Source: Prochlorococcus sp. AG-355-G23 (GTDB lineage Bacteria; Cyanobacteriota; Cyanobacteriia; PCC-6307; Cyanobiaceae). From it: a stretch of 64,000 nt of DNA. Where the stretch lies: the NCBI GenBank assembly GCA_003278765.1, contig QCDK01000001.1, positions 93,377 through 157,376 on the forward strand, in the 5' to 3' direction. Below the pieces are notes generated by a model. The model had not been told where the DNA came from. It did no database searches and saw only the letters and a program-made list of their open reading frames with translations. Within the stretch, counting starts at the first letter, position 1; each line of letters starts with the position of its first letter. Position numbers and translations under genes: made by a program. Positions 43,798 through 52,134 of the stretch are shown one piece after another.

Positions 43798-43865
43798 CAA
43801 GATGTTTTGATTAATGATATCTTTTTTATTTAAGCTATATTGAAGAATATTTTATTTCCTCATTA

Positions 43866-44186
43866 ATGTTAAAAGAGATTAGCAAAGTAAAAAAAGAAAA
43901 TATATCTAAGTTGATGGTTTCATTTTCTGATCCTTTTAGGCTAGAAATAATTGACCTAATGATGGATGGAGAAGTTTGTGTATGCGATATTATGAAATTA
44001 ACTAAGTTATCTCAATCAAGAATTTCATACCACATAAAAATTTTAAAGGAAGCTGGTCTTATCTCAGACAGACAAGAAGGTAGATGGGTCTACTACAGCC
44101 TAAATAAAGAATCTCTCTTTTTGATCAAGGAATGGATAACTTCTTTGACAGATTATTCTTCAAATAGAAAACGTTGCTGCGAATAA
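43866..44186 (+). CDS. arsR: ArsR-family repressor
   Basis: A 106-aa winged-helix regulator. The recognition helix is SQSRISYHIKILKEAGLI, and the metal-sensing ELCVCD-like motif is seen as GEVCVCDIM, with a further CC pair at the C-terminus that could complete an arsenite site. It probably represses the divergent gap-arsJ-chrA operon until As(III) binds. Confidence 0.92.
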   Translation: MLKEISKVKKENISKLMVSFSDPFRLEIIDLMMDGEVCVCDIMKLTKLSQSRISYHIKILKEAGLISDRQEGRWVYYSLNKESLFLIKEWITSLTDYSSNRKRCCE

Positions 44187-44204
44187 ATTATATTTTAGAT
44201 TTTA

Positions 44205-44411
44205 TTAATTAACTTCTGATTCCCTGTCATAAGTCATTCCTGATTGTTCCATCCACTCAGCTTTAGTTTTGCAATTTTGTTTGTGATTAAAGATGTGAAA
44301 ACCTTCAATAATAATCATTATGGATAGAAGCAAAACAGGAATAAAATATACAGGTGAAGATATTACTTCTTTATATTTGATTTGAGCTATGAATTCCCTG
44401 TATTTAAACAT
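44205..44411 (-). CDS. Small membrane protein
   Basis: A 68-aa protein with one helix (SPVYFIPVLLLSIMIIIEGF) and a polar C-terminal tail containing one cysteine. It is convergent with arsR. No family recognised. Confidence 0.55.
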   Translation of the reverse strand: MFKYREFIAQIKYKEVISSPVYFIPVLLLSIMIIIEGFHIFNHKQNCKTKAEWMEQSGMTYDRESEVN

Positions 44412-44524
44412 CTCCTTAGTTTATATTTAATAAATAATATTCACCTATGGTTAAGTAAAGTTAAAGAAAAAATCTTTTTAAAAAATTTAGTTTAAGGATG
44501 TTTACTTAAAAAAATAAAACCTTT

Positions 44525-44932
44525 TTAAATGAACCTTTTAATAATATTATTTTTTCTATGTTGGATATTTGCTCTGATTTTTTCCGCTTCTGCTCTATCT
44601 CTAGCGTAAAGTTTCTGTTGTTCTTCATAGAAAATTTTCCAATATTTTCCTTCATTTCCGTAGTATTTATGGTCACTACCTAAGGAATCATAAAAACCTT
44701 GATATTTATAAAATTCTTCAATTAGAGCTTGTTGTTTTTCGTATTCTTTTAAGTATTTTGGTGTTATTGGCTTATTACTATGAAAGCTATTTAACTTAAG
44801 CCAATTACAGAACATATCATCTATACGAAAGGTTTCTCTATACCTTCTAAGCCAATCATTCATTGCCTTTTTTCTATCTTCTTCACTATCAAACTTTTCT
44901 GTCTGTATCCACTTGTTATTTATTCTTACCAT
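44525..44932 (-). CDS. Hypothetical element-associated protein
   Basis: A 135-aa soluble, charged and aromatic-rich helical protein. The ATG at 44932 is used; an in-frame TTG at 44944 is less likely. It overlaps the upstream small gene by 7 bp and ends a four-gene overlapping run that starts near the tRNA, typical of phage-like packing. Confidence 0.6.
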   Translation of the reverse strand: MVRINNKWIQTEKFDSEEDRKKAMNDWLRRYRETFRIDDMFCNWLKLNSFHSNKPITPKYLKEYEKQQALIEEFYKYQGFYDSLGSDHKYYGNEGKYWKIFYEEQQKLYARDRAEAEKIRANIQHRKNNIIKRFI

Positions 44933-45090
44933 GGTCGCCACCAATCGTTCTTCATTCCAAGTTGCTCTAATAACTTGGCTATGTGTTCTTGATAATCTAA
45001 AACCTTGGCATCATCTCCAAGCTCATTTGCTTTGTTTAGATACCTATTTTTAAAGGTGCTTTTAACCTTTTCGAAGGGAATTGAATCCAT
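44926..45090 (-). CDS. Small element-associated protein
   Basis: A 54-aa helical protein (MDSIPFEKVKSTFKNRYLNK at the start, ending NDWWRPW). The start overlaps the stop of the excisionase-like gene as TAATG. Function unknown. Confidence 0.6.
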   Translation of the reverse strand: MDSIPFEKVKSTFKNRYLNKANELGDDAKVLDYQEHIAKLLEQLGMKNDWWRPW

Positions 45091-45362
45091 TACTTAACCT
45101 CCTTTGCAACGAGGTTTTTCATCATCTCTTTTTTATATTGTCTCCCCTTTGGCTTCTTGGTTTCTACGGAATGTTTTAGTAGTGCTTTTCTGCACTCCTC
45201 TAATCCATAAACACATTTTCCTTTTTCTTTTCCTTCTCCTACTCGGTAGAAGTGTTCTCCCGCTACTAATACATTCGCTTTCTTTAACTTATAAACAGTT
45301 CTTTCCGAACAATATAGATACTCAACTAACTTCGGAAGCTCTATCCAGTTTGTAGTAGTCAT
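45090..45362 (-). CDS. Excisionase-like HTH protein
   Basis: A 90-aa basic protein with a winged-HTH/excisionase layout: LPKLVEYLYCSERTVYKLKKANVL as the HTH (residues 9-32), a FYRVGEGKEKGKCVY wing and a basic C-terminus. It sits about 470 bp from the tRNA-Pro att site and next to the inverted repeats, fitting a recombination directionality factor for the integrase at the other end. Confidence 0.65.
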   Translation of the reverse strand: MTTTNWIELPKLVEYLYCSERTVYKLKKANVLVAGEHFYRVGEGKEKGKCVYGLEECRKALLKHSVETKKPKGRQYKKEMMKNLVAKEVK

Positions 45363-45564
45363 TAACCTTTGAAGGATTATTCTTCAACTCGTTATATGCA
45401 GTAAGAACAGTAGGATTATCTTTTAGAAATCCATCGAACATAGCACCAGATTTCTCGAAGCAAATTAAATCCATTGCAATTCCAACTGAATCGTGATGAG
45501 TCAAGTTAGAAGCTTTGATCTCCTTTCCTTTTAAAAATTTTGGTGGTCGGTTGCGTGTTCGCAA
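45322..45564 (-). CDS. Small element-associated protein
   Basis: An 80-aa frame beginning at TTG 45564 and overlapping the excisionase-like gene by 41 bp. An in-frame ATG at 45474 would give 50 residues. The start is unsettled. No family recognised. Confidence 0.5.
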   Translation of the reverse strand: MRTRNRPPKFLKGKEIKASNLTHHDSVGIAMDLICFEKSGAMFDGFLKDNPTVLTAYNELKNNPSKVNDYYKLDRASEVS

Positions 45565-45712
45565 TATATATATAGTGAAATTTTTAATAATCCCCGCACT
45601 TATCGAAGGTGCATAGGCTGAAGACGTAGGTCACTACTGTGGGTTGTTTAAAGGGCGCAGTCAAATTACTTTTATTATTGCCGAAATCTGAATTAATTCA
45701 ACCTAAAAACGC

Positions 45713-45781
45713 ATCCGTAGCAATGAAGTTCCGTGGCTTTTTTATTACAAATCCAACATATTCCACGGAAAAGCTACGGAT
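45713..45781. other. Nested inverted repeats next to tRNA-Pro
   Basis: ATCCGTAGC (45713), TTCCGTGGC (45729), TTCCACGGA (45761) and GCTACGGAT (45773) form two nested inverted pairs. The units match TTCCACGGA and TCCGTAG near the integrase (24215-24232). They are likely arm sites for integrase or excisionase. Confidence 0.65.
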
Positions 45782-45829
45782 ACTTTTGAGACTCTATTTT
45801 GGTATATCTGAGATCGACTGATATGACTA

Positions 45830-45903
45830 TCGGGGCGACAGGATTCGAACCTGCGACCTAGTGCTCCCAAAGCACCCGCGCTACCAAGCTGCGCCACGCC
45901 CCG
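45830..45903 (-). tRNA. tRNA-Pro(TGG)
   Basis: A complete 74-nt cloverleaf: acceptor CGGGGCG/CGCCCCG, D-arm GCGC/GCGC, anticodon stem GGTGC/GCACT with loop TTTGGGA (anticodon TGG), T-arm GCAGG/CCTGT with TTCGAAT, discriminator A. Its 3' end faces the island. Confidence 0.97.
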
Positions 45904-46164
45904 CTCATAAGATCTTAATTCATAACAGACATCTATAAAAGACCAAATTGCTAAAAAATTTATAAAAAATCATTTTTAGGTCTAAACTAATATTTAGTTA
46001 CTATTTCTCAGGAAAAAAGTTTCCTTATATTCAAAAATTACTTTTTTCAAACCAAGAAATTACTTGTAAATTTGCTTTGAAATATTTTTGAATTACGACA
46101 TATTTATAATATGAATCTAATTCCACAAAGATATCCACCTGGATTACTTTCGAGACTTTGAAGT

Positions 46165-46677
46165 ATGAAAAAATTAGAAGATTTGATTCTAACTTATAAG
46201 GATTTTCCAAAAAAAGGGATTGATTTTAAAGACGTTCTGGAAATTCTTAAGTATCCAGATATTTTTCAGCAACTTATTTTAAAAATGTCTTCAAATCAAT
46301 TTTTAAAAAATGCTGAAGCAATAATTTCTATAGATGCGAGGGGATTTATTTTTGGTTCTGCAGTCGCTCTAGAATCTTCTAAACCCATGATTGTTGCACG
46401 AAAACCTGGAAAACTCCCTGGACATATATTAACAAAAGAATATGATTTGGAATATGGAACAAATTCTCTATCAATACAAACTAGTGCATTAGAAAAATTC
46501 AATTCTTTTGTGATTGTAGATGATTTATTAGCTACAGGAGGGACAGTTAATTGTGTATCAAGGTTGCTTCAAGATCAAAGGAAAGAAGTACTTGGTTTAA
46601 TAACCGTTATTGAATTGAAGGAATTGAAGGCAAGATTAAAGTTAGGTTTTCCTGTTGAGGCAATAATTTCGATCTGA
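46165..46677 (+). CDS. apt: Adenine phosphoribosyltransferase
   Basis: A 170-aa purine-salvage enzyme making AMP from adenine and PRPP. Motifs: FPKKGIDFKDV, IDARGFIFGSAVA, RKPGKLPG and the PRPP loop VIVDDLLATGGT. First core gene beyond the tRNA, transcribed alone. Confidence 0.95.
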   Translation: MKKLEDLILTYKDFPKKGIDFKDVLEILKYPDIFQQLILKMSSNQFLKNAEAIISIDARGFIFGSAVALESSKPMIVARKPGKLPGHILTKEYDLEYGTNSLSIQTSALEKFNSFVIVDDLLATGGTVNCVSRLLQDQRKEVLGLITVIELKELKARLKLGFPVEAIISI

Positions 46678-46791
46678 AAAGAGGATTAAGCAACTCTTTA
46701 CAAAAAATTTTTAGTTATAAAATAAATAATCAGGTTTATTTACTCCAAATATTTATTTGACAAAAGAATTAGAAATCAGAGAGTAGTAAGT

Positions 46792-46896
46792 TTAAATAAT
46801 TCCGACTGATCCTGCTGTGAAACCAACTGCGAGAAAAAAAACAAATTCTAGCAAATCTCTAGGTAAAGAATTTACAATAAGACTTAAGTGAGTCAT
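46792..46896 (-). CDS. Small membrane protein
   Basis: A 34-aa ORF (MTHLSLIVNSLPRDLLEFVF at the start, then a glycine-rich hydrophobic helix). GAGGAGCACAAGG just upstream of the ATG offers a ribosome-binding site. No function known. Confidence 0.55.
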   Translation of the reverse strand: MTHLSLIVNSLPRDLLEFVFFLAVGFTAGSVGII

Positions 46897-47122
46897 TTGA
46901 CCTTGTGCTCCTCAGGTTTAAATTAAAAAAAATATAACTAATTATTTTTTCTGTTGAGGAAAATAAAGTCTTTTTTTCTTTTTTCTAAAGATTTCAGAGA
47001 AGAAAAACTTCAAAAGAAAAAATTTTACAAATTTACAACTTAAATTTCTAACAAAAAAAATCTACTGCTCAAATTTTCTTTAAATGCTATATTTTGACAA
47101 TTAGGTTAAGTTTTTAAATTAT

Positions 47123-47287
47123 ATGGATTATAAAAAGAAATCCTTAAACAAAATTAATCGAAAAGAATGCTACGAGGAAATTGACACAAGGTTAGCTTCA
47201 GGTTGGTACGTTGATGAAGTAGATAATAAAAGAAAGAAGAAATACAAAACAGAAAAAGTTACCTTTAAAATTTCCAAAAAAATATAG
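47123..47287 (+). CDS. Small basic protein
   Basis: A 54-aa lysine-rich protein (MDYKKKSLNKINRKECYEEI at the start) without a membrane segment. No family recognised. Confidence 0.45.
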   Translation: MDYKKKSLNKINRKECYEEIDTRLASGWYVDEVDNKRKKKYKTEKVTFKISKKI

Positions 47288-47441
47288 ATTACGAAATCAA
47301 TTATTCAAATAAATGAATTAATTTAAATAATTAAACTGATTGTATAACTTTAGAAAGTGGCACAAATTGTTCAAAAATGTAGCGGTTGATACTTGATTTT
47401 GTATGCCCAAATACACTATCTTGAGGTGTACTTTAAATTTC

Positions 47442-47450
47442 GTGTGAGGA
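47442..47450 (+). promoter_or_regulatory. Yfr1 sRNA target site in porin leader
   Basis: GTGTGAGGA, 5 bases before the ATG, is the exact complement of TCCTCACAC, the conserved single-stranded core of the cyanobacterial sRNA Yfr1, which is known to act on porin mRNAs in Prochlorococcus. It also overlaps the ribosome-binding site. Confidence 0.75.
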
Positions 47451-47455
47451 AATTT

Positions 47456-48562
47456 ATGAAGCTTTTCAAGAGCTTGCTCGTAGCTCCTGCATCATTAGGT
47501 CTTTTAGCGCCTATGGCAGCAACTGCGAACGAAGTCACAATTAATGACTTCAATGCTGCAGAAGAAATTGCAGTTACAAATAGCCGTGTAGACGGTTTAG
47601 AAGCTAGACTAAACAACTTTGAAGCTGGTAGTTTTTCAGAAACAACTACAGCATCATTCAGCGTTGATGCTGTTCTAGGTGCTGTAGACGGTGCTGGAAC
47701 CACTTTTGGAGCTGGCTCATCTACTAATAACGAAGCAACAAGTTTCGACTTCCAATTCAATATTGGTTTATCAACAAGTTTCACAGGTGAAGATTCACTT
47801 GACATAGCTATTGATAACGGTAGTGCTACAGCATCCACAATGGGTGGAAAAATGGGTTTCGACACTGGAACTAGCTTAGTTGTTGATGGCGTTACTTATT
47901 CGTTCCCTGTTGGTGGAGCAACAATGATAGTTGGTGATTCAACTGATCTAAGTGCTGCATTTACAGGAGCTTGTACTTACAGCTCATTCACTGATATGAC
48001 ACCAGATGACTGTGGTACTGGTAACTCTATTGGTGCAGGCGGTAAAGGTGTTACTGCAGCTTTAGGTTATGAATTTGATTCTGGATTCTCACTAGCTGGT
48101 GGAGTAACATCCGGAACTACTGAAATCTTAGGTGATTCTGCTGACGCAATAGGTCTTAATGCTGCTTATTCAACAGACAGTTACGGAGTAGCTGTTGCAT
48201 ACGTATCTGATGACGGTGGAACAAGCACTGATACACAACTCTGGGGTCTTAACGGTTACTACACTTTTGATTTAGCAAGCTTAAGTGTTGGTTTTGAAAC
48301 TTCAGATGATGGAACTACTGAAAAGTCTGGATACTTCGTTGGTCTAAGCTTCCCAGAAGTTGGCCCTGGTTCAGTGAATATTGCTGCAGCAACTGATGCA
48401 CTTTATGCTAGCTCTGCAACTGAGTATCTTGTATATGAAGCGTCTTACTCTTATCCAGTAAATGATGCCATGACCATTACACCTGGTATTTTCATTCAAG
48501 AGACAGCTGCAGGATCAGATGATTTAACAGGAGTAGCTGTTAAAGCTTCATTCTCTTTCTAA
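47456..48562 (+). CDS. Outer-membrane porin (Som family), copy 1
   Basis: A 368-aa porin with signal peptide (to about residue 22), a short coiled coil (SRVDGLEARLNNFEAG) and a beta-barrel ending in F (VKASFSF). The SLH domain usual in cyanobacterial Som porins is missing. From residue 59 on the protein is identical to that of 50651-51799. The ATG at 47456 fits the leader; the TTG at 47393 is not credible. Confidence 0.88.
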   Translation: MKLFKSLLVAPASLGLLAPMAATANEVTINDFNAAEEIAVTNSRVDGLEARLNNFEAGSFSETTTASFSVDAVLGAVDGAGTTFGAGSSTNNEATSFDFQFNIGLSTSFTGEDSLDIAIDNGSATASTMGGKMGFDTGTSLVVDGVTYSFPVGGATMIVGDSTDLSAAFTGACTYSSFTDMTPDDCGTGNSIGAGGKGVTAALGYEFDSGFSLAGGVTSGTTEILGDSADAIGLNAAYSTDSYGVAVAYVSDDGGTSTDTQLWGLNGYYTFDLASLSVGFETSDDGTTEKSGYFVGLSFPEVGPGSVNIAAATDALYASSATEYLVYEASYSYPVNDAMTITPGIFIQETAAGSDDLTGVAVKASFSF

Positions 48563-48649
48563 TAACTTAGATTAGAAAAACTACACACAAAGAAAGATCT
48601 GCTTTATGGCAGATCTTTTTTTTGTGAAAATTTCTATGATTAATTTTTT
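47631..48649 (+). repeat. 1,019-bp direct repeat, copy 1
   Basis: From codon 59 of the porin through its terminator and about 26 bases beyond, the sequence appears identical to 50868-51886 (constant offset 3,237). The N-terminal coding parts on the left and the flanks on the right differ. Confidence 0.9.
48593..48623 (+). terminator. Porin terminator, copy 1
   Basis: AAAGATCTGC pairs with GCAGATCTTT around a TTTATG-type loop, then a T-run. Inside the duplicated block. Confidence 0.92.
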
Positions 48650-48698
48650 TATTTAATACTTTCAGAAACTATAATGAAAGCAAAATAAATTAAATATA

Positions 48699-50543
48699 TT
48701 GAAAAAAATTGATTTATTAAAAAAAATTGAAGAAGCAAAAATAAAACAAAAAGCAGGAAATTCTTTAGAGGCAAATCAAATATTTCAAGTGTTATTAAAG
48801 TCAAATAATGATTCTTTTGATTTACTTTATGCATATGGTTTGTTTTGCAGAGATTTAAAAAATTTTAATTTAGCAAAAAGAGTATTTCTTAATTTAATTA
48901 ATAAATTTCCATCATCAATCAAACCTTATATTTTATTAGCCGAGATATTAAAAATTGAGAATAAATTCAAAGATGCAGAAAAAGTACTCCTAAAAGCAAT
49001 AAAAATTGATCCTAATCATGGAGATTTACTTTATAATTTATCTCTTTTGTTCTTTGCTTTGAGAAATTTTGAAAATGCATTAGTTTATATAGATAAAGCG
49101 ATTAAATTATCTGTAAATAATTATATTTATAAACTTTTAAAGTCTGAGATTTATATTAATAAATCAAATATTGATGAAGCTATATATATCTTAAAGGATT
49201 TAAAAAATAATAATAGAATTAAAAAGGATACTAACAAAGAAATAAGAATAAATATCCTGCTAGCCGATGCATTCTTAAAAAAAAGGAATTATGAAAAAGC
49301 AGAAATTCTTCTTTTAAAATTAATCAAAAAATATCCAGGATTGGAATTGGCGTATTTAAATCTGAGTATTGTTTATAAGGATATGAATCAATTAAATAAA
49401 AGCATACAAATACTAAAAAAGGGAATAAATCTTTCACCTAATTTCATGCCTTTTTATAAGAATTTAGCAAGTTTCTATAGAAATTCAGGACAGCTAAAAC
49501 TTGCTATTGAGACAAACTTATTAATTATTTCGAGAAATAGATTTGACTTTAATAGTTTTTATGAATTATCTGGGATTTATGATTTTAAGAATCATAAAAA
49601 AGAATTAAATTTTTTATTAAATACAAAAATAGAGAATCTCAATCCAAACTCAAAAATCTACGCAGCTTTTGCAATCTCAAATTTGCTGCATAAAGGAGGA
49701 AAATTTAAAGAAAGTGCAAAATATCTTAAAATTGCCAACGACGAAAGCATGAAGTATAAAAAATCTGACTTGACTCTGAAGATAAAACATACTGAATTTT
49801 ATAAATCACTAAAAATCAAAAATTTAAAAAATAAATATCTTAAGAATTCTTCTAATTATATTTTTATTGTAGGAATGCCAAGGTCAGGGAGCACTTTACT
49901 GGAAAACATATTGAGTTTAAATCCTGAAGTAACTGATATGGGTGAGGTTAACTTTTTAGAGGAGTCTACGATGGAAGCTAAAGATTTTGATGATGTTTAT
50001 GGCTTATACGAAAAAAAAGTTATAAATCAATTTCAATCATCTATCATTTATACCGACAAAAGTTTATTTAATTATATTTACTGCGCTGTTATTTCTAATT
50101 TTTTCCCTAAAGCAAAAATAATAAATTGCATAAGAAACCCTCTTGATAATGTTTTATCCATATACAGATCAAACTTCTTAAAACAATCTTTCTCTTTCTC
50201 TTTGACTGATATTACACGTTTATATGTGCACTATTTTGAAACTATGGAGGAATATAAAATCAAATATGGTGAATATATATATGATTATAATTATGAGGAC
50301 TTAATTGAAAATCCTAATGATGTTATACCTGGGATAATAAATTGGCTTAATTGGAATTGGGATGAAAAATATCTTTCACCCCATCAAAACAAAAGAAATG
50401 TATACACTGCAAGTAGCGCTCAAATAAGAAAGAAATTTTATTCTTCTTCCATAGGGATCTGGAAAGAATATAAGGAACTTTTGGAACCTGCAATTGAAAT
50501 TATTAAAACCAATAAAATCCTCGGAGAAAAGATTTCACAATAA
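48699..50543 (+). CDS. TPR-repeat sulfotransferase
   Basis: A 614-aa protein with about ten N-terminal TPR helices pairs (to about residue 380), then a sulfotransferase domain with the PAPS-binding loop GMPRSGSTLLEN (about 391-402) and a CIRNPLDNVLSIYRSNF 3'-phosphate site. It may sulfate a surface glycan or peptide. The start is TTG at 48699. It lies between the two duplicated porins. Confidence 0.85.
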   Translation: MKKIDLLKKIEEAKIKQKAGNSLEANQIFQVLLKSNNDSFDLLYAYGLFCRDLKNFNLAKRVFLNLINKFPSSIKPYILLAEILKIENKFKDAEKVLLKAIKIDPNHGDLLYNLSLLFFALRNFENALVYIDKAIKLSVNNYIYKLLKSEIYINKSNIDEAIYILKDLKNNNRIKKDTNKEIRINILLADAFLKKRNYEKAEILLLKLIKKYPGLELAYLNLSIVYKDMNQLNKSIQILKKGINLSPNFMPFYKNLASFYRNSGQLKLAIETNLLIISRNRFDFNSFYELSGIYDFKNHKKELNFLLNTKIENLNPNSKIYAAFAISNLLHKGGKFKESAKYLKIANDESMKYKKSDLTLKIKHTEFYKSLKIKNLKNKYLKNSSNYIFIVGMPRSGSTLLENILSLNPEVTDMGEVNFLEESTMEAKDFDDVYGLYEKKVINQFQSSIIYTDKSLFNYIYCAVISNFFPKAKIINCIRNPLDNVLSIYRSNFLKQSFSFSLTDITRLYVHYFETMEEYKIKYGEYIYDYNYEDLIENPNDVIPGIINWLNWNWDEKYLSPHQNKRNVYTASSAQIRKKFYSSSIGIWKEYKELLEPAIEIIKTNKILGEKISQ

Positions 50544-50635
50544 AGATACTATTTCTAATAATAGCCGGCTTGAATTTTGTCTACTGGTGGTTGTTAATTC
50601 TAGGCAAATAGATTACTTTTAAAGTACCTAAAACT

Positions 50636-50644
50636 GTGTGAGGA
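50636..50644 (+). promoter_or_regulatory. Yfr1 sRNA target site in second porin leader
   Basis: GTGTGAGGA again lies just before the ATG (6 bases), complementary to the Yfr1 core. The leader lies outside the duplicated block, so both sites are kept independently. Confidence 0.75.
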
Positions 50645-50650
50645 ATTTTT

Positions 50651-51799
50651 ATGAAGCTTTTTAAGAGCTTGTTAGTAGCACCAGCAACGATTGGGCTACT
50701 AGCTCCAATTTCTGCCTTTGCTGGCGAGGCAAACTTAAATGATATCTCAAAATACTCTAATCTAGAGCATCTTGACCTTGCTAATGTATTTGTAAATGAT
50801 GAACCAAATCAAAACCCTTTACTTGCTGGTGGAGAAGGTTTGGTTGAAACTAGTAGCTATGATGGCGGTTTTTCAGAAACAACTACAGCATCATTCAGCG
50901 TTGATGCTGTTCTAGGTGCTGTAGACGGTGCTGGAACCACTTTTGGAGCTGGCTCATCTACTAATAACGAAGCAACAAGTTTCGACTTCCAATTCAATAT
51001 TGGTTTATCAACAAGTTTCACAGGTGAAGATTCACTTGACATAGCTATTGATAACGGTAGTGCTACAGCATCCACAATGGGTGGAAAAATGGGTTTCGAC
51101 ACTGGAACTAGCTTAGTTGTTGATGGCGTTACTTATTCGTTCCCTGTTGGTGGAGCAACAATGATAGTTGGTGATTCAACTGATCTAAGTGCTGCATTTA
51201 CAGGAGCTTGTACTTACAGCTCATTCACTGATATGACACCAGATGACTGTGGTACTGGTAACTCTATTGGTGCAGGCGGTAAAGGTGTTACTGCAGCTTT
51301 AGGTTATGAATTTGATTCTGGATTCTCACTAGCTGGTGGAGTAACATCCGGAACTACTGAAATCTTAGGTGATTCTGCTGACGCAATAGGTCTTAATGCT
51401 GCTTATTCAACAGACAGTTACGGAGTAGCTGTTGCATACGTATCTGATGACGGTGGAACAAGCACTGATACACAACTCTGGGGTCTTAACGGTTACTACA
51501 CTTTTGATTTAGCAAGCTTAAGTGTTGGTTTTGAAACTTCAGATGATGGAACTACTGAAAAGTCTGGATACTTCGTTGGTCTAAGCTTCCCAGAAGTTGG
51601 CCCTGGTTCAGTGAATATTGCTGCAGCAACTGATGCACTTTATGCTAGCTCTGCAACTGAGTATCTTGTATATGAAGCGTCTTACTCTTATCCAGTAAAT
51701 GATGCCATGACCATTACACCTGGTATTTTCATTCAAGAGACAGCTGCAGGATCAGATGATTTAACAGGAGTAGCTGTTAAAGCTTCATTCTCTTTCTAA
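50651..51799 (+). CDS. Outer-membrane porin (Som family), copy 2
   Basis: A 382-aa porin. The signal peptide (LLAPISAFAGE) and a distinct 50-residue N-terminal segment (NDISKYSNLEHLDLANVFVN...) differ from copy 1. It has neither the SLH domain nor the coiled coil. The barrel is identical to copy 1. Confidence 0.88.
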   Translation: MKLFKSLLVAPATIGLLAPISAFAGEANLNDISKYSNLEHLDLANVFVNDEPNQNPLLAGGEGLVETSSYDGGFSETTTASFSVDAVLGAVDGAGTTFGAGSSTNNEATSFDFQFNIGLSTSFTGEDSLDIAIDNGSATASTMGGKMGFDTGTSLVVDGVTYSFPVGGATMIVGDSTDLSAAFTGACTYSSFTDMTPDDCGTGNSIGAGGKGVTAALGYEFDSGFSLAGGVTSGTTEILGDSADAIGLNAAYSTDSYGVAVAYVSDDGGTSTDTQLWGLNGYYTFDLASLSVGFETSDDGTTEKSGYFVGLSFPEVGPGSVNIAAATDALYASSATEYLVYEASYSYPVNDAMTITPGIFIQETAAGSDDLTGVAVKASFSF

Positions 51800-51886
51800 T
51801 AACTTAGATTAGAAAAACTACACACAAAGAAAGATCTGCTTTATGGCAGATCTTTTTTTTGTGAAAATTTCTATGATTAATTTTTT
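50868..51886 (+). repeat. 1,019-bp direct repeat, copy 2
   Basis: Partner of 47631-48649. Identity stops at the same base after the terminator, where copy 1 continues TATTTAATAC-like and copy 2 CTCTTGAAAA-like sequence. Confidence 0.9.
51830..51860 (+). terminator. Porin terminator, copy 2
   Basis: Same AAAGATCTGC/GCAGATCTTT hairpin and T-run as at 48593-48623. Confidence 0.92.
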
Positions 51887-52005
51887 CTCTTGAAAATAAA
51901 AAGATCCTTAATAAAATTGTTTCTTAAAATAATTTTTATTATTGTATGTTTTAGTACGCTTCTGATTTAATATTTGGAAGGAAAACTTTATTAATGATGA
52001 TTTGA

Positions 52006-52134
52006 ATGTCTTCAATTTTTAAATGTTTAATATGTAGAAAGGATATTGAAAGGTCAACTAAAACATTTTGGATTAAAAAAGGTCACTTATTATGTTCGAC
52101 ATGTTTGGATAATATTGATAAAAATAAATTATGA
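52006..52134 (+). CDS. Small zinc-ribbon-like protein
   Basis: A 42-aa ORF with CLIC and CSTC pairs 23 residues apart, the spacing of a tiny zinc ribbon. Too short to classify further. Confidence 0.5.
   Translation: MSSIFKCLICRKDIERSTKTFWIKKGHLLCSTCLDNIDKNKL

Larger units (their letters stand above)
24080..45903. mobile_element. tRNA-Pro island, tycheposon-like, with phosphate and arsenate cargo
   Basis: The region is bounded by a displaced tRNA-Pro 3' relic and the intact tRNA-Pro, as direct repeats about 21.8 kb apart. It holds a tyrosine recombinase reading inward at one end and a candidate excisionase at the tRNA end. Integrase-type inverted repeats sit near both ends. Cargo is phoX-tatA, phoBR, esterase, porin, pstS, chrA-arsJ-gap, arsR. 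Whether it moves as one unit is not shown; core-like phosphate genes could have been enclosed by recombination. Confidence 0.7.

Noticed and set aside
46112..46162. 16-codon ORF (MNLIPQRYPPGLLSRL) before apt
   Set aside because: Too short and without context support; no leader-peptide logic visible for apt.
47416..47865. 149-codon minus-strand frame over the first porin
   Set aside because: Antisense to the porin and duplicated only because the porin block is duplicated (also at 50857-51102).
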